From Clostridia bacterium (GTDB lineage Bacteria; Bacillota; Clostridia; Oscillospirales; CAG-272): DNA of 64,000 nt. How positions within the stretch are numbered: position 1 is the stretch's first letter; every line of letters starts with the position of its first letter. The stretch is from the NCBI GenBank assembly GCA_017613355.1, contig JAGAEA010000022.1:1-64000 (forward strand), in the 5' to 3' direction. The notes under the pieces are model-generated. The model did no database searches and was not told the DNA's origin. It saw only the letters and a program-made list of their open reading frames with translations. Positions 1-8,292 of the stretch are shown in pieces. The translations under genes and the position numbers were made by a program.

Positions 1-80
1 GCACCAAGTCAGTATAATCCGAGCCAAGTATTCGTTACGAGTGAGTGGTTCGGATTTGCTTTTATGCTGAAACAAGTACA

Positions 81-115
81 AAGAGCGGTAGGATATGATT
101 CTGTCGCTCTTTTTT
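81..115 (+). terminator. rho-independent terminator
   Basis: The stem AAGAGCG/CGCTCTT closes a 17-base loop and is followed by a run of T. It ends a gene that lies left of the window. Just upstream, at about 19-59, AATCCGAGCC pairs with GGTTCGGATT to form a second hairpin. Confidence 0.6.
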
Positions 116-199
116 CATTTTTGCGTGTTTATCGGCATTAAGGATTGAAATTTACACACTTTTGTGGTATAATAGGTTACTACAACATTTTTTATTTTT

Positions 200-229
200 T
201 TGCTTTGATTGCATAAGATGTGTTATAAT
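200..229 (+). promoter_or_regulatory. promoter of the HNH gene
   Basis: There is an extended -10 (TGTTATAAT, 221-229) with a weak -35 TTGCTT at 200-205, 18 bases upstream. The -10 lies inside the longest possible reading frame of the next gene, which argues for the internal ATG at 251 as the start. Confidence 0.5.
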
Positions 230-250
230 CATATTTTTTGGGAGAATGAT

Positions 251-1069
251 ATGCCCGTCTTAATAGTTTTTCTTGTAATAGTTTTTACCAGCTTAATAAT
301 AGCGCAGTTTTCTCTTTTCCGAAGAAAACGATATGAAACTTTTGTTATAAATAACAGCCGAGCACTGAGAGAATTAAAAGAATTAAATGATAAGTATGTT
401 TTTTATAGGATTTCCGATTATATTGAAAAGCACACTTATGACAATGAAAAATTTTATGATAACATTTCTTGCGAGGATTATTTAATTTATCAACTTCAAT
501 TCAAACAAAATATGGTTAAGCAAGAGGTGAATAAAGCAAACTATAATAACAACAATTTTAATCGTTACTGTGAAGACCTTTCGAAAATTAACTGTTTTGA
601 AAACTATGACAAAACGACAGATAAATTCAATAAAAAGTTATTATGTTCGATAGAAACAAAATTATTTGCGCGCAGCACAAAAGCCCCGGTTACTGAATTT
701 AAAGCATGTGTAATCTTATATTGCGCTAAGATAAACGGAAGTGTGTATGCAAGTAAGCGTGATACGTTCAATGCCGAACAAATTAAAACTTATATTCGCA
801 GATTAAATAATAAAAACGGATATTTTTACAACGATAGGGGAATTTGGGATTCTATTTGTAGGGTAGAGAGAGGAAAAGTATCAAATAAAATACGTTTTTC
901 AATTTATGAACGAGACGGATATCGTTGTCGATTCTGTGGTAGATCGGATCGTTTTGAGGATTTAGAAATAGATCATATTAAGCCGATTGCAAAAGGAGGA
1001 AAAAGTACTTACGATAATCTACAAACGCTTTGTAAACGTTGCAATAAAGAGAAAGGTAACAGATATTAA
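251..1069 (+). CDS. membrane-anchored HNH endonuclease-domain protein
   Basis: The 272-residue product has one hydrophobic N-terminal segment (about residues 3-24), then a basic FRRKR stretch, a charged middle region of unknown fold, and a C-terminal HNH domain. The HNH module is complete: CRFC, then DHIKP, the GG turn, N-L and CKRCN, the ββα-metal nuclease layout with two zinc-binding CxxC pairs. I chose ATG 251 because GGGAG sits 6 bases upstream and the promoter -10 lies before it. The gene is AT-rich compared with bioY downstream, suggesting acquisition. Most HNH domains belong to soluble homing, restriction or toxin nucleases, and a membrane anchor at the N terminus is less usual. The substrate cannot be read from the sequence. 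A defence or competition role is an inference. Confidence 0.8.
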   Translation: MPVLIVFLVIVFTSLIIAQFSLFRRKRYETFVINNSRALRELKELNDKYVFYRISDYIEKHTYDNEKFYDNISCEDYLIYQLQFKQNMVKQEVNKANYNNNNFNRYCEDLSKINCFENYDKTTDKFNKKLLCSIETKLFARSTKAPVTEFKACVILYCAKINGSVYASKRDTFNAEQIKTYIRRLNNKNGYFYNDRGIWDSICRVERGKVSNKIRFSIYERDGYRCRFCGRSDRFEDLEIDHIKPIAKGGKSTYDNLQTLCKRCNKEKGNRY

Positions 1070-1131
1070 AGGCAAATGATATAAGTTATTCATATTTGCA
1101 CCTTGAGGATGCATTGTATCTACACCCGCTG

Positions 1132-1160
1132 TTGACAATCCTCTTTTTATATGGTAAAAT
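1132..1160 (+). promoter_or_regulatory. promoter of bioY
   Basis: TTGACA (1132-1137), a 17-base spacer and TAAAAT (1155-1160) preceded by TGG form a near-consensus sigma-A promoter. I see no BirA-type palindrome over it. Confidence 0.75.
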
Positions 1161-1205
1161 AAGATTGTGCCCCACTCTTGAAAGGATTTCCCTTTTTGTG
1201 AAATT

Positions 1206-1784
1206 ATGAAACACCCCCCGAAACACACCCGCACCCTTGAAATTACGTTTACCGCTCTTTTCGCCGCCATCATTGCGGTTCTTGCCGTCATTCCCGTCCC
1301 CATTAACTTTTTGGGCGTTCCCGTGACGTTTCAAACCTTTGCCGTCGCTTTCTGCGGCTTCGCTCTCGGTTGGAAACTCGGTCTCGGCTCTGTCGGCATC
1401 TATCTCTTTCTCGGCGCGCTCGGTCTCCCCGTCTTTTCCAATATGCAGGGTGGCTTCGCTAAATTGATCGGTCCCACGGGCGGCTTTCTCTACGGCTTCC
1501 TGCTCTTGGTCTTTTTCTGCGGTCTTTCCGTCCGCGTCTCCCGTCGCGGGTGGCGTTGGGCTTTCGGTATCCTGCTCGGCACGGTCGGCCTGTTGCTCTG
1601 CCACCTCTGCGGCATTCTTCAACTGGCGGCGGTCAATCACATTTCGGTCTCTGCGGCATTCAAGGGCGCGTCTCTTCCCTTCCTTCCGAAGGACATCCTT
1701 TCGGTGTTGCTCGCGTTTTCGCTCTCGGAGCTTGTCAGAAAGCGGCTCCCGTTCGATCTTTCCCTTTCCTCGAACCGATCTTGA
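1206..1784 (+). CDS. bioY: biotin ECF transporter substrate-binding subunit BioY
   Basis: This is a 192-residue integral membrane protein with about six hydrophobic segments and the BioY family pattern: IPVPINFLGVPVTFQTFAV near residues 30-48, followed by GLPVF and GGFAKLIGPTGGFL-type glycine-rich stretches. BioY is the S component that binds biotin in the membrane and works with the EcfA/EcfT energising module, or possibly alone. No EcfA or EcfT gene lies nearby, so it would use a shared module coded elsewhere. The start at 1206 is the first ATG in frame; the best Shine-Dalgarno match (AAAGGA) is 17-20 bases upstream and can pair with CCTTT just after it, so initiation may be weak or structured. 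Confidence 0.9.
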   Translation: MKHPPKHTRTLEITFTALFAAIIAVLAVIPVPINFLGVPVTFQTFAVAFCGFALGWKLGLGSVGIYLFLGALGLPVFSNMQGGFAKLIGPTGGFLYGFLLLVFFCGLSVRVSRRGWRWAFGILLGTVGLLLCHLCGILQLAAVNHISVSAAFKGASLPFLPKDILSVLLAFSLSELVRKRLPFDLSLSSNRS

Positions 1785-1811
1785 ATTTTGAAAAATACGG
1801 AGGAATACAAA

Positions 1812-2978
1812 ATGCTCGGAAATTTCAGTTACAGAAACGCAACCAAATTATACTTTGGGGAAAACTCTTTGGACTATCTCAACGATGAACTGCCGAACTT
1901 CGGCAAAAACGTGGTTTTGATTTACGGCGGCGGTTCGATCAAGAAAAACGGCATTTACGACGCCGTTCTCGCGATCCTTCGCAAAAACGGGAAACACGTG
2001 GTTGAAGACGGCGGCGTCATGCCCAACCCGACTGCCGACAAACTGCGCGAAGGCGTGAAAATCGCACGCGCGCATAACGCCGACCTGCTTCTTGCCGTTG
2101 GCGGCGGCTCCTGCTGCGACTATGCCAAAGCGGTGTCGGTTTCGGTACACTGCAACGACGACCCTTGGGAAAAATACTACGTTCGCTTTGAAAACCCGAC
2201 CTGCAAGATCGTTCCCGTTGGGTGTATTCTGACCATGGCGGGCACAGGCTCGGAAATGAACGGCGGCGCCGTGATCACCAATCACGAAACGCACCGCAAA
2301 ATCGGTCACGTTTTCGGTGACGAAGTCATGCCGAAATTTTCAATTCTCAATCCGCGCTTTACGATGTCCCTGCCGAAGCGACAGATGGTTGCGGGAATTT
2401 ACGACATTTTCAACCACATTTGCGAGCAGTATTTTTCGGGCGAGGACGACAACGTCAGCGACTACCTCGCCGAAGCCCTGATGAAATCGGTCGTCCGCAA
2501 TTCGCTGGTCGCCGTAGATGACCCGAACGACTACGAGGCGCGTTCCAACATCATGTGGGCGGCAACGTGGGCGTTGAACACGCTTATTTCCCGCGGAAAA
2601 ACCACCGACTGGATGATGCACATGCTCGGTCAGGCGGCGGGAGCATATACCGACGCGACCCACGGCATGACGCTCTCGGCGGTCTCTCTGCCCTATTACC
2701 GATATATCCTGCCCTACGGTCTTGCGAAATTCAGAAGATTTGCAATCGAGGTCTGGGGCGTGAGCGCAGAGGGCAAAACCGACGTCGAGATCGCGAACGA
2801 AGGTCTTGCCGCCATGGAAAACTGGATGAAAAAGATCGGCGTTGCCATGAAACTTTCCGAGCTCGGCGCCACCGAGGACATGATCGAAAAAATTGCCGAC
2901 GCGACCATCATCCTCCGCGGCGGGTACAAAGTTCTTGACCGCGAGGAGATCGTGAACATTCTCAAAGAAAGTCTTTGA
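1812..2978 (+). CDS. iron-containing alcohol dehydrogenase (BdhA/YqhD type)
   Basis: The 388-residue protein matches the group III, iron-dependent NAD(P)H alcohol dehydrogenases that reduce aldehydes such as butanal. Visible features are the N-terminal FSYRNATKLYFGEN, the nucleotide-binding loops GGGSIKKNGIYD and VGGGSCCDYAK, the TMAGTGSEMN segment, and metal ligands in GIYDIFNHICEQYF, MMHMLGQ and DATHGM (one Asp and three His). Length equals that of E. coli YqhD. The start at 1812 is preferred over an upstream in-frame ATG at 1788 because GGAGG lies 8 bases before it. The gene follows bioY by 27 bases on the same strand and may share its transcript, although no functional link is evident. 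Confidence 0.9.
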   Translation: MLGNFSYRNATKLYFGENSLDYLNDELPNFGKNVVLIYGGGSIKKNGIYDAVLAILRKNGKHVVEDGGVMPNPTADKLREGVKIARAHNADLLLAVGGGSCCDYAKAVSVSVHCNDDPWEKYYVRFENPTCKIVPVGCILTMAGTGSEMNGGAVITNHETHRKIGHVFGDEVMPKFSILNPRFTMSLPKRQMVAGIYDIFNHICEQYFSGEDDNVSDYLAEALMKSVVRNSLVAVDDPNDYEARSNIMWAATWALNTLISRGKTTDWMMHMLGQAAGAYTDATHGMTLSAVSLPYYRYILPYGLAKFRRFAIEVWGVSAEGKTDVEIANEGLAAMENWMKKIGVAMKLSELGATEDMIEKIADATIILRGGYKVLDREEIVNILKESL

Positions 2979-3080
2979 AAAAGAAACCGCCGCAAGCAAG
3001 TTCGACAATGTGTGCCAAAACGGGGCTCGATCGCTTTTCGCACGCTTTTTCACGGTTTTTGAAAAAATTTGAAAAAACCC

Positions 3081-3109
3081 TTGACAAATGTGAAAAGTTA
3101 TGGTAAAAT
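3081..3109 (+). promoter_or_regulatory. promoter of the T-box operon
   Basis: TTGACA (3081-3086), 17 bases, TAAAAT (3104-3109) with TGG before it. Transcription would start near 3116 and enter the T-box leader. Confidence 0.75.
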
Positions 3110-3119
3110 CACTTCAATA

Positions 3120-3408
3120 AGCAAACAAACCAAATGCAATGATGGAATTATTTTCGCGTTTGAGAGCCGAAGCAGAGAGCCGTTGGTTGGTGAAAAACGG
3201 TGCGGCGGGCGCGGAAAGTCTCGTTCCGTAGCAGGGTCTCCGAACTGCCAAGCGGCACAGTAAGCGACCACGGATTGCCCCGTTACCATGGCAACCGGCT
3301 TGTTCGAGCCGCAGAGTTGACCGCCCTTTCGTGGCGGTAAGCGGGGTGGTACCGCGAAATGGTTATTTCGTCCCCGACATCGGAAAGAACCGATGTCGGG
3401 GATTTTTT
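3120..3408 (+). promoter_or_regulatory. T-box riboswitch with intrinsic terminator
   Basis: The leader ends with the canonical T-box core GGGTGGTACCGCG (3344-3356), which forms the antiterminator. It is followed by a terminator: a 13-bp stem (3371-3383 with 3390-3402) and a T run. T-box leaders read the charging of one tRNA; uncharged tRNA pairs with the T-box bulge and lets transcription continue. Stem I features are visible, including a GAGAGCCGTTGGTTGG-like segment near 3175-3190. The specifier codon cannot be fixed by eye. If the usual spacing in the segment CCGAACTGCC (3240-3249) applies, CTG (Leu) or TGC (Cys) are candidates, and leucine would suit the LeuA-like gene that follows. Confidence 0.9.
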
Positions 3409-3438
3409 ATTGTTTTTCAATCGAAAAGGAGAATGCAA

Positions 3439-4818
3439 ATGTCCAAACAAATCCGAATTGCGGACGCAACGCTTTGCCGCGAAAACACAAGTTTCAGCTT
3501 CAAGGAAAAATTGGAGATTGCGCGTCAGTTGGAGCGGTTGAACGTTGACGTGATCGAAATTCCCGAAATCGCGAACGTGCGTGCGGATATTCTCTTTGCC
3601 CGCACCGCGTCATCCTTCGTCAAAAGCGCCGTCCTATCGGTTGCCGCGGGGAGCGACGCGAAAAGCATTGAGAACGCCGCGGCGGCGCTTTCCGCGGCGG
3701 CTCGTCCGCGCATCCGCATCGAAGTTCCCGTTTCCACGGTCGGCATGGAGTACATCGCCCATCGCAAACCGCAAAAAATGCTGGAATGGATCGCCGAAGC
3801 GGTGAAGCTCGCTCTTTCCAAAGTTCCCGACGTGGAGTTCTGCGCCGTGGATGCCACACGCGCCGAGCCGGAGTTTCTCGCCGAGGCAGTCCGTGCCGCC
3901 GTGGAAGCGGGTGCGGTGGCGGTATCGCTCTGCGACAGCGCCGCCGAAATCCTGCCCGACGCTTTTGCGGAATTTGTTGATACCGTGGTGCGGGACGTCA
4001 AAGTTCCCGTCGGCGTTCGTTGCGAAAACCGCAACGGTCTTGCCTGCGCCTGCGCGATCCTTGCCGCTCGCCGCGGTGTGACCGTTGTCAAGACCTGTGT
4101 GGACGGCGCCATCGTTCCGCTTGATACGTTTGCGGGCATTCTGCGCGAGTGCGGCGACCGCTACGGTTTCTCAACCGCTCTGCGCCTGACCGAATTGCAG
4201 CGCACCGTGAAGCAGATCCGCCGCATCAGCGAAATCGCCAACGATCCCGCGACAGCGGTTCACGCGGAAAACGAACAGTTGATTTTAAGCGAAACCGATT
4301 CCCTTTCCGCTGTCGTTGCGGCGGTCACGCGGCTCGGTTACGACCTTTCTGAAGAGGATCAAAAGAAGGTCTATGAAGAATTTTTGCGTACCGCTGCCAA
4401 AAAAACCGTGGGTGCGCGCGAGCTTGACGCGATCGTGGCGGGCACCGCTTTGCAGGTTCCGTCCACTTATCAGCTCGTCAATTATGTGGTCAACAGCGGA
4501 AACGTCATTTCTTCCAGCGCGCAGATCACGCTCACGCGGGATGGAAAACAACTCTCCGGCGTGAGCATCGGGGACGGTCCCATCGCCGCCTCTTTCTCCG
4601 CGATCGAACAGATCGTGGGGCATCGCTACGAACTCGACGACTTCCAGATTCAATCGGTGACCGAGGGGCGCGAAGCGCTCGGTTCGGCGCTTGTCCGCCT
4701 GCGCTGCGACGGTCGCGTCTATGCCGGCAACGGCATTTCCACCGACATCATCGGCGCGTCCATTCGGGCGTATCTTTCGGCGGTCAATAAAATCATTTAC
4801 GAGGAGGAACAGTCATGA
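3439..4818 (+). CDS. 2-isopropylmalate synthase-like protein with altered active site
   Basis: The 459-residue protein has an N-terminal TIM barrel of the LeuA/homocitrate synthase (DRE-TIM) type and, from about residue 345, a C-terminal LeuA dimer/regulatory domain ending in SAVNKIIYEEEQS. In LeuA the metal site is formed by the DTTLRDG motif and an HxHND motif. Here the first reads DATLCRE (D9, C13, R14, E15) and the second RCENRN (R194, E196, R198), so the Arg-Asp pair and both histidines are lost. It is therefore unlikely to catalyse the normal Claisen condensation with divalent metal. It may be a regulatory or scaffolding pseudoenzyme or have a new activity. The start at 3439 has AAGGAG 7 bases upstream. 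It is the first gene of a T-box operon and overlaps the next gene by 4 bases (ATGA), indicating translational coupling. Confidence 0.8.
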   Translation: MSKQIRIADATLCRENTSFSFKEKLEIARQLERLNVDVIEIPEIANVRADILFARTASSFVKSAVLSVAAGSDAKSIENAAAALSAAARPRIRIEVPVSTVGMEYIAHRKPQKMLEWIAEAVKLALSKVPDVEFCAVDATRAEPEFLAEAVRAAVEAGAVAVSLCDSAAEILPDAFAEFVDTVVRDVKVPVGVRCENRNGLACACAILAARRGVTVVKTCVDGAIVPLDTFAGILRECGDRYGFSTALRLTELQRTVKQIRRISEIANDPATAVHAENEQLILSETDSLSAVVAAVTRLGYDLSEEDQKKVYEEFLRTAAKKTVGARELDAIVAGTALQVPSTYQLVNYVVNSGNVISSSAQITLTRDGKQLSGVSIGDGPIAASFSAIEQIVGHRYELDDFQIQSVTEGREALGSALVRLRCDGRVYAGNGISTDIIGASIRAYLSAVNKIIYEEEQS

Positions 4819-7334
4819 AATTGTCCTTTTCCACCAAGGGCTGGCATAACGCCGATTTCGCACAATTTTGCGACATGGCGAACGACCTCAAACTCAACGG
4901 CATCGAGCTTCACAACACTCGCGGCTCGCTTTTTATCGACCGCGGCAGTGCTTTCCGCGAGGAGACCGCATCGGCGACCCTGCGGATGCTCTACGAAAAG
5001 AAGCTTTCTCTGCCCGCCATCGACGTCATTGCCGACATTGCGGGGGACGCGACCGCCGCAACCGAAGAGATCCGCGACTGCCTGCGCTTCGCGTCGATGT
5101 TCCGCATTCCCGCCGTGCGGCTGCAAGCCGCCGCAACCGAGGACTTGGACGGCGCCACCGAGCGCGCGGCGGCTTTGGTCGGGGCGCTCCTGCCCGAAGC
5201 GGAAGCCTGCGGCGTGTCCTTCCTGATCGGAACGTCGGGGCTCTTCTCCCAAACCGCTCGTCTGCGCGATTTTCTCGACCGTTTCGCGAGCGACCGTCTC
5301 GGCGCCATCTGGCAGATTTCCACCGCCTATTTCAACGGCGGGGAAAGCGCGAACGAGATCATCAAGAACCTCGGGGCGTACGTCCGCCACGTCCATATCA
5401 ACGACGCTCGCAAAACCGACAGCGGCATTGAATACTGTCTGCTCGGCGAGGGCGAAGTCCCGTTGGCGGAAGTCATGCGCGCGCTCCGCTCGGTCAACTA
5501 CGACGGCTTTCTCTCGCTGGTCTGGGATCCTTCGTGGTGTCCCGAACTCGACGACATGGAGATCGTGTTGGCGCAGTTCGTGGGCTACATGAAGCAGTTC
5601 GGCGATCCTTCCCGCAACAAGAGAACGCTTTATTGGAACCGTGCGCACACGGGTACGTTCGTGTGGAAAAAAGATCTCCTGATCGACTGCACGTTCTCGG
5701 ACGTGCTCGACCGCATGGTGGAAGAATACCCCGATCAATACGCTTTCAAGTACACCACGCTCGACTATACCCGCACCTATTCGGAGTTTCGCGACGACGT
5801 GGATACCTTTGCCCGCGCGCTCGTCGCGCTCGGCGTCAAGGCGGGATCGCACGTGGCGGTCTGGGCTTCCAACGTTCCGCAATGGTACATCGCGTTCTGG
5901 GCAACGGTCAAGCTCGGCGCGGTGCTCGTCACGGTGAATACCGCCTATAAGATCCACGAAGCGGAATATCTGCTCAAACAGTCCGACACGCACACGCTTA
6001 TTATGACCGAGGGCTCCAAGGATACGCACTACGGCAAGATCATTGCCGAGCTCTGCCCCGAATTGGAGAATACCAAAGTCGGCGCGCCGCTTCACAGCAA
6101 GCGGCTTCCCTTCCTGCGCAACGTCATCACGGTCGGTTTCTCGCAAAAAGGCTGCATGACCTGGAAAGACGCGCTGGAACGCGCGTCCGAAACTCCGCAC
6201 GAGGAAGTGCTCCGCATGGCGGCGGCAGTCAACCCCGACGACGTTTGCAATATGCAGTACACCTCGGGTACCACGGGCTTTCCGAAAGGGGTCATGCTCA
6301 CGCACCGCAACATTGTGAACAACGGTAAGTGCATCGGCGACCGCATGGATCTTTCCACCGCCGATCGCATGATGATCCAGGTTCCCATGTTCCATTGCTT
6401 CGGCATGGTGCTTGCCATGACCGCCTCGATGACCCACGGGGTCACGCTCCTGCCCTTGCCCTATTTTTCGCCGAAGCCCGCGCTCGCCTGCATCCATAAC
6501 GAACACATCACGGCGTTCCACGGCGTTCCCACCATGTTTATCGCCATGCTCGGTCACGCCGACTTCCCGAAAACCGACTTCTCCTATATGCGAACGGGAA
6601 TCATGGCGGGCAGTCCCTGCCCCATTTCCGCCATGCGCGACGTGGTGGAAAAAATGCACATGACCGAGATCACCATTGTTTACGGGCAAACCGAAGCGTC
6701 GCCCGGGTGCACCATGAGCTCCACCGACGACCCCATCGAAGTCCGTGTTGGCACGGTCGGCAGACCTCTGCCCGAGATCGAATGCAAGATCGTCGATCCC
6801 GAAACGGGGAAAGAATGCCCCGACGAAGTGACGGGTGAATTCGTGGCGCGCGGCTATAACATTATGAAAGGGTACTACAAAATGCCCGAGGCGACCGCCG
6901 CCGCCATCGACGCGGACGGCTGGCTCCACACGGGCGACCTCGCCTGCCGCACCCCCGAGGGCAATTTCCGCATTACGGGACGGCTCAAAGACATGATCAT
7001 CCGCGGCGGAGAGAACATCTACCCCAAAGAGATCGAGGAGTTTATCTACACGCATCCGAAGGTCAGCGACGTGCAGGTCATCGGCGTTCCCGACGAGCAG
7101 TACGGCGAGGAGATCATGGCTTGCATCATCCTCAAAAAGGGCGAGACCATGACCGCCGACGAAATGCGCGCTTTCATTGCGGCAAGCATGGCACGGCACA
7201 AAGTTCCGAAATACATTGATTTTGTGGATTCCTTTCCGATGAACGCGGCGGGCAAGATCCTCAAATATCAGATGCGGCAAGATGCCGTTGAAAAGCTGGG
7301 ACTTCAAAAAGCGAGCAAGGTGGTGACCGCGTAA
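4815..7334 (+). CDS. fusion of xylose-isomerase-like TIM barrel and acyl-CoA synthetase
   Basis: The 839-residue protein joins two enzymes. Residues 1-265 form an AP-endonuclease-2/xylose-isomerase-like TIM barrel (sugar-phosphate isomerase/epimerase superfamily), with GIELHN near the start, RHVHIND near 195 and a closing LSLVWDPSW. Residues 285-830 form an AMP-binding acyl-CoA synthetase: YTSGTTGFPKG phosphate loop (about 482), VPMFHCFGM, YGQTEASPG, DGWLHTGDLA, GRLKDMIIRGGENIYP, and the catalytic lysine in NAAGKIL (about 814). The second half should activate a carboxylic acid to its acyl-CoA through an acyl-AMP; the sequence resembles medium- or branched-chain ligases, but the substrate is unknown. 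The fusion suggests that the barrel makes or channels the acid. It overlaps the LeuA-like gene by 4 bases and the next gene by 1 base. Confidence 0.85.
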   Translation: MKLSFSTKGWHNADFAQFCDMANDLKLNGIELHNTRGSLFIDRGSAFREETASATLRMLYEKKLSLPAIDVIADIAGDATAATEEIRDCLRFASMFRIPAVRLQAAATEDLDGATERAAALVGALLPEAEACGVSFLIGTSGLFSQTARLRDFLDRFASDRLGAIWQISTAYFNGGESANEIIKNLGAYVRHVHINDARKTDSGIEYCLLGEGEVPLAEVMRALRSVNYDGFLSLVWDPSWCPELDDMEIVLAQFVGYMKQFGDPSRNKRTLYWNRAHTGTFVWKKDLLIDCTFSDVLDRMVEEYPDQYAFKYTTLDYTRTYSEFRDDVDTFARALVALGVKAGSHVAVWASNVPQWYIAFWATVKLGAVLVTVNTAYKIHEAEYLLKQSDTHTLIMTEGSKDTHYGKIIAELCPELENTKVGAPLHSKRLPFLRNVITVGFSQKGCMTWKDALERASETPHEEVLRMAAAVNPDDVCNMQYTSGTTGFPKGVMLTHRNIVNNGKCIGDRMDLSTADRMMIQVPMFHCFGMVLAMTASMTHGVTLLPLPYFSPKPALACIHNEHITAFHGVPTMFIAMLGHADFPKTDFSYMRTGIMAGSPCPISAMRDVVEKMHMTEITIVYGQTEASPGCTMSSTDDPIEVRVGTVGRPLPEIECKIVDPETGKECPDEVTGEFVARGYNIMKGYYKMPEATAAAIDADGWLHTGDLACRTPEGNFRITGRLKDMIIRGGENIYPKEIEEFIYTHPKVSDVQVIGVPDEQYGEEIMACIILKKGETMTADEMRAFIAASMARHKVPKYIDFVDSFPMNAAGKILKYQMRQDAVEKLGLQKASKVVTA

Positions 7335-8152
7335 TGCGAAACGGATACGAAGTTTGGGACGCGCACTGCCACATTTACCCCGAAAAGATCGCGGAGCGCG
7401 CCGTGGCGGGGACCGACGCTTTCTACGGAACCGCCGCCGCCTGCCGAGGTACGGTGCGCGACCTGATCGACCGCGGGACTGCCGCGGGGATCGACCGCTT
7501 TGTGGTGCAGTCGGTTGCGACCACGCCGAAGCAGGTACGGAGCATCAATGAGTTTATCGCCGCGGCGGTTGCCGAAGGCGAGGGACGGCTGACAGGGCTC
7601 GGAACCATCCATCCCGCTTCCGAGAACATGGAAGGAGACATCCGCCATTTGGTGGAATTGGGTCTGCGCGGGATCAAAATTCACCCCGACATTCAGAAAT
7701 ACCGCATCGACGACCCGTTGTTCTTCCCCGCTTTCGAATTGGCGCAGTCGCTCGATCTGCCCATTCTGATCCACACGGGCGACTACCGCTACGACTATTC
7801 CAACCCCAACCGTCTCCTTCCCGTCCTGCGCGCGTTTCCGCGCTTGCGGGTCATCGGGGCGCACTTCGGGGGATGGTCGATTTGGGAAGAAGCCGCAGAA
7901 CAACTCGCGGGCATTCCCAACCTTTGGGTGGATTGCTCGTCCACCATGCCGTTCATGCCCGCCGGCGAGGTGGCGGCGCGGGTCCCCGCGCTGATCCGAC
8001 GCTACGGAGCCGACCGCGTCCTGTTTGGGAGCGACGCGCCCATGTGGGATCCCGCCGCCGAGCTCGACGCTTTCCTTGCGCTTCCCGACCTGACCGACGA
8101 CGATCGCCGCTTGATCCTCTCCGAGAACGCGAAGGGCGTTTATGGGGGATAA
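7334..8152 (+). CDS. amidohydrolase-family protein (ACMSD/TIM-barrel type)
   Basis: The 272-residue protein belongs to the amidohydrolase-2 group. It begins with WDAHCHIYPEK, where HxH would bind the first metal, and continues with GIKIHPD, LPILIHTGDYRYD, VIGAHFGGWS and a final LFGSDAPMWDP, the classic Asp-containing strand. Members hydrolyse C-O or C-N bonds or decarboxylate carboxylic acids. The start codon overlaps the stop of the fused acyl-CoA synthetase (TAATG), so the three genes form one tight operon and probably one pathway. No partner besides these two genes is visible, so the reaction cannot be assigned. A long palindrome and a terminator follow. Confidence 0.85.
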   Translation: MRNGYEVWDAHCHIYPEKIAERAVAGTDAFYGTAAACRGTVRDLIDRGTAAGIDRFVVQSVATTPKQVRSINEFIAAAVAEGEGRLTGLGTIHPASENMEGDIRHLVELGLRGIKIHPDIQKYRIDDPLFFPAFELAQSLDLPILIHTGDYRYDYSNPNRLLPVLRAFPRLRVIGAHFGGWSIWEEAAEQLAGIPNLWVDCSSTMPFMPAGEVAARVPALIRRYGADRVLFGSDAPMWDPAAELDAFLALPDLTDDDRRLILSENAKGVYGG

Positions 8153-8161
8153 AGAAAAGGT

Positions 8162-8209
8162 CGCGAGGGGAAGGGAAACTTTTTGCAAGAAGTTTCCCTT
8201 CCCCTCGCG
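8162..8209. repeat. long perfect palindrome after the operon
   Basis: Two 20-base arms (8162-8181 and 8190-8209) are perfect inverted copies around an 8-base loop. The palindrome starts 10 bases after the amidohydrolase stop. There is no T run, so it is more likely an RNA-stabilising or pausing hairpin than a classical terminator. Confidence 0.8.
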
Positions 8210-8259
8210 CTCCCTTTCCTTTCAAAAACTCTCATAAAGGGAAACTAACAAAGTATTTT

Positions 8260-8292
8260 CCACCCCGCCAAATTTTTGGCGGGGTGGTTTTT
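8260..8292 (+). terminator. terminator, copy 1 of a three-copy hairpin
   Basis: The 13-base arm CCACCCCGCCAAA pairs with TTTGGCGGGGTGG and is followed by TTTTT. Nearly the same hairpin recurs at 9061-9090 and 10618-10647. Confidence 0.85.

Noticed and set aside
3069-3289. Short frames inside the T-box leader
   Set aside because: The segment is explained by the riboswitch; no ribosome site.
4797-7307. Long minus-strand frame of 836 residues opposite the acyl-CoA synthetase fusion
   Set aside because: GC-rich antisense shadow; no ribosome site, His/Arg/Gly-rich composition and no motif, while the plus strand codes a clear enzyme.
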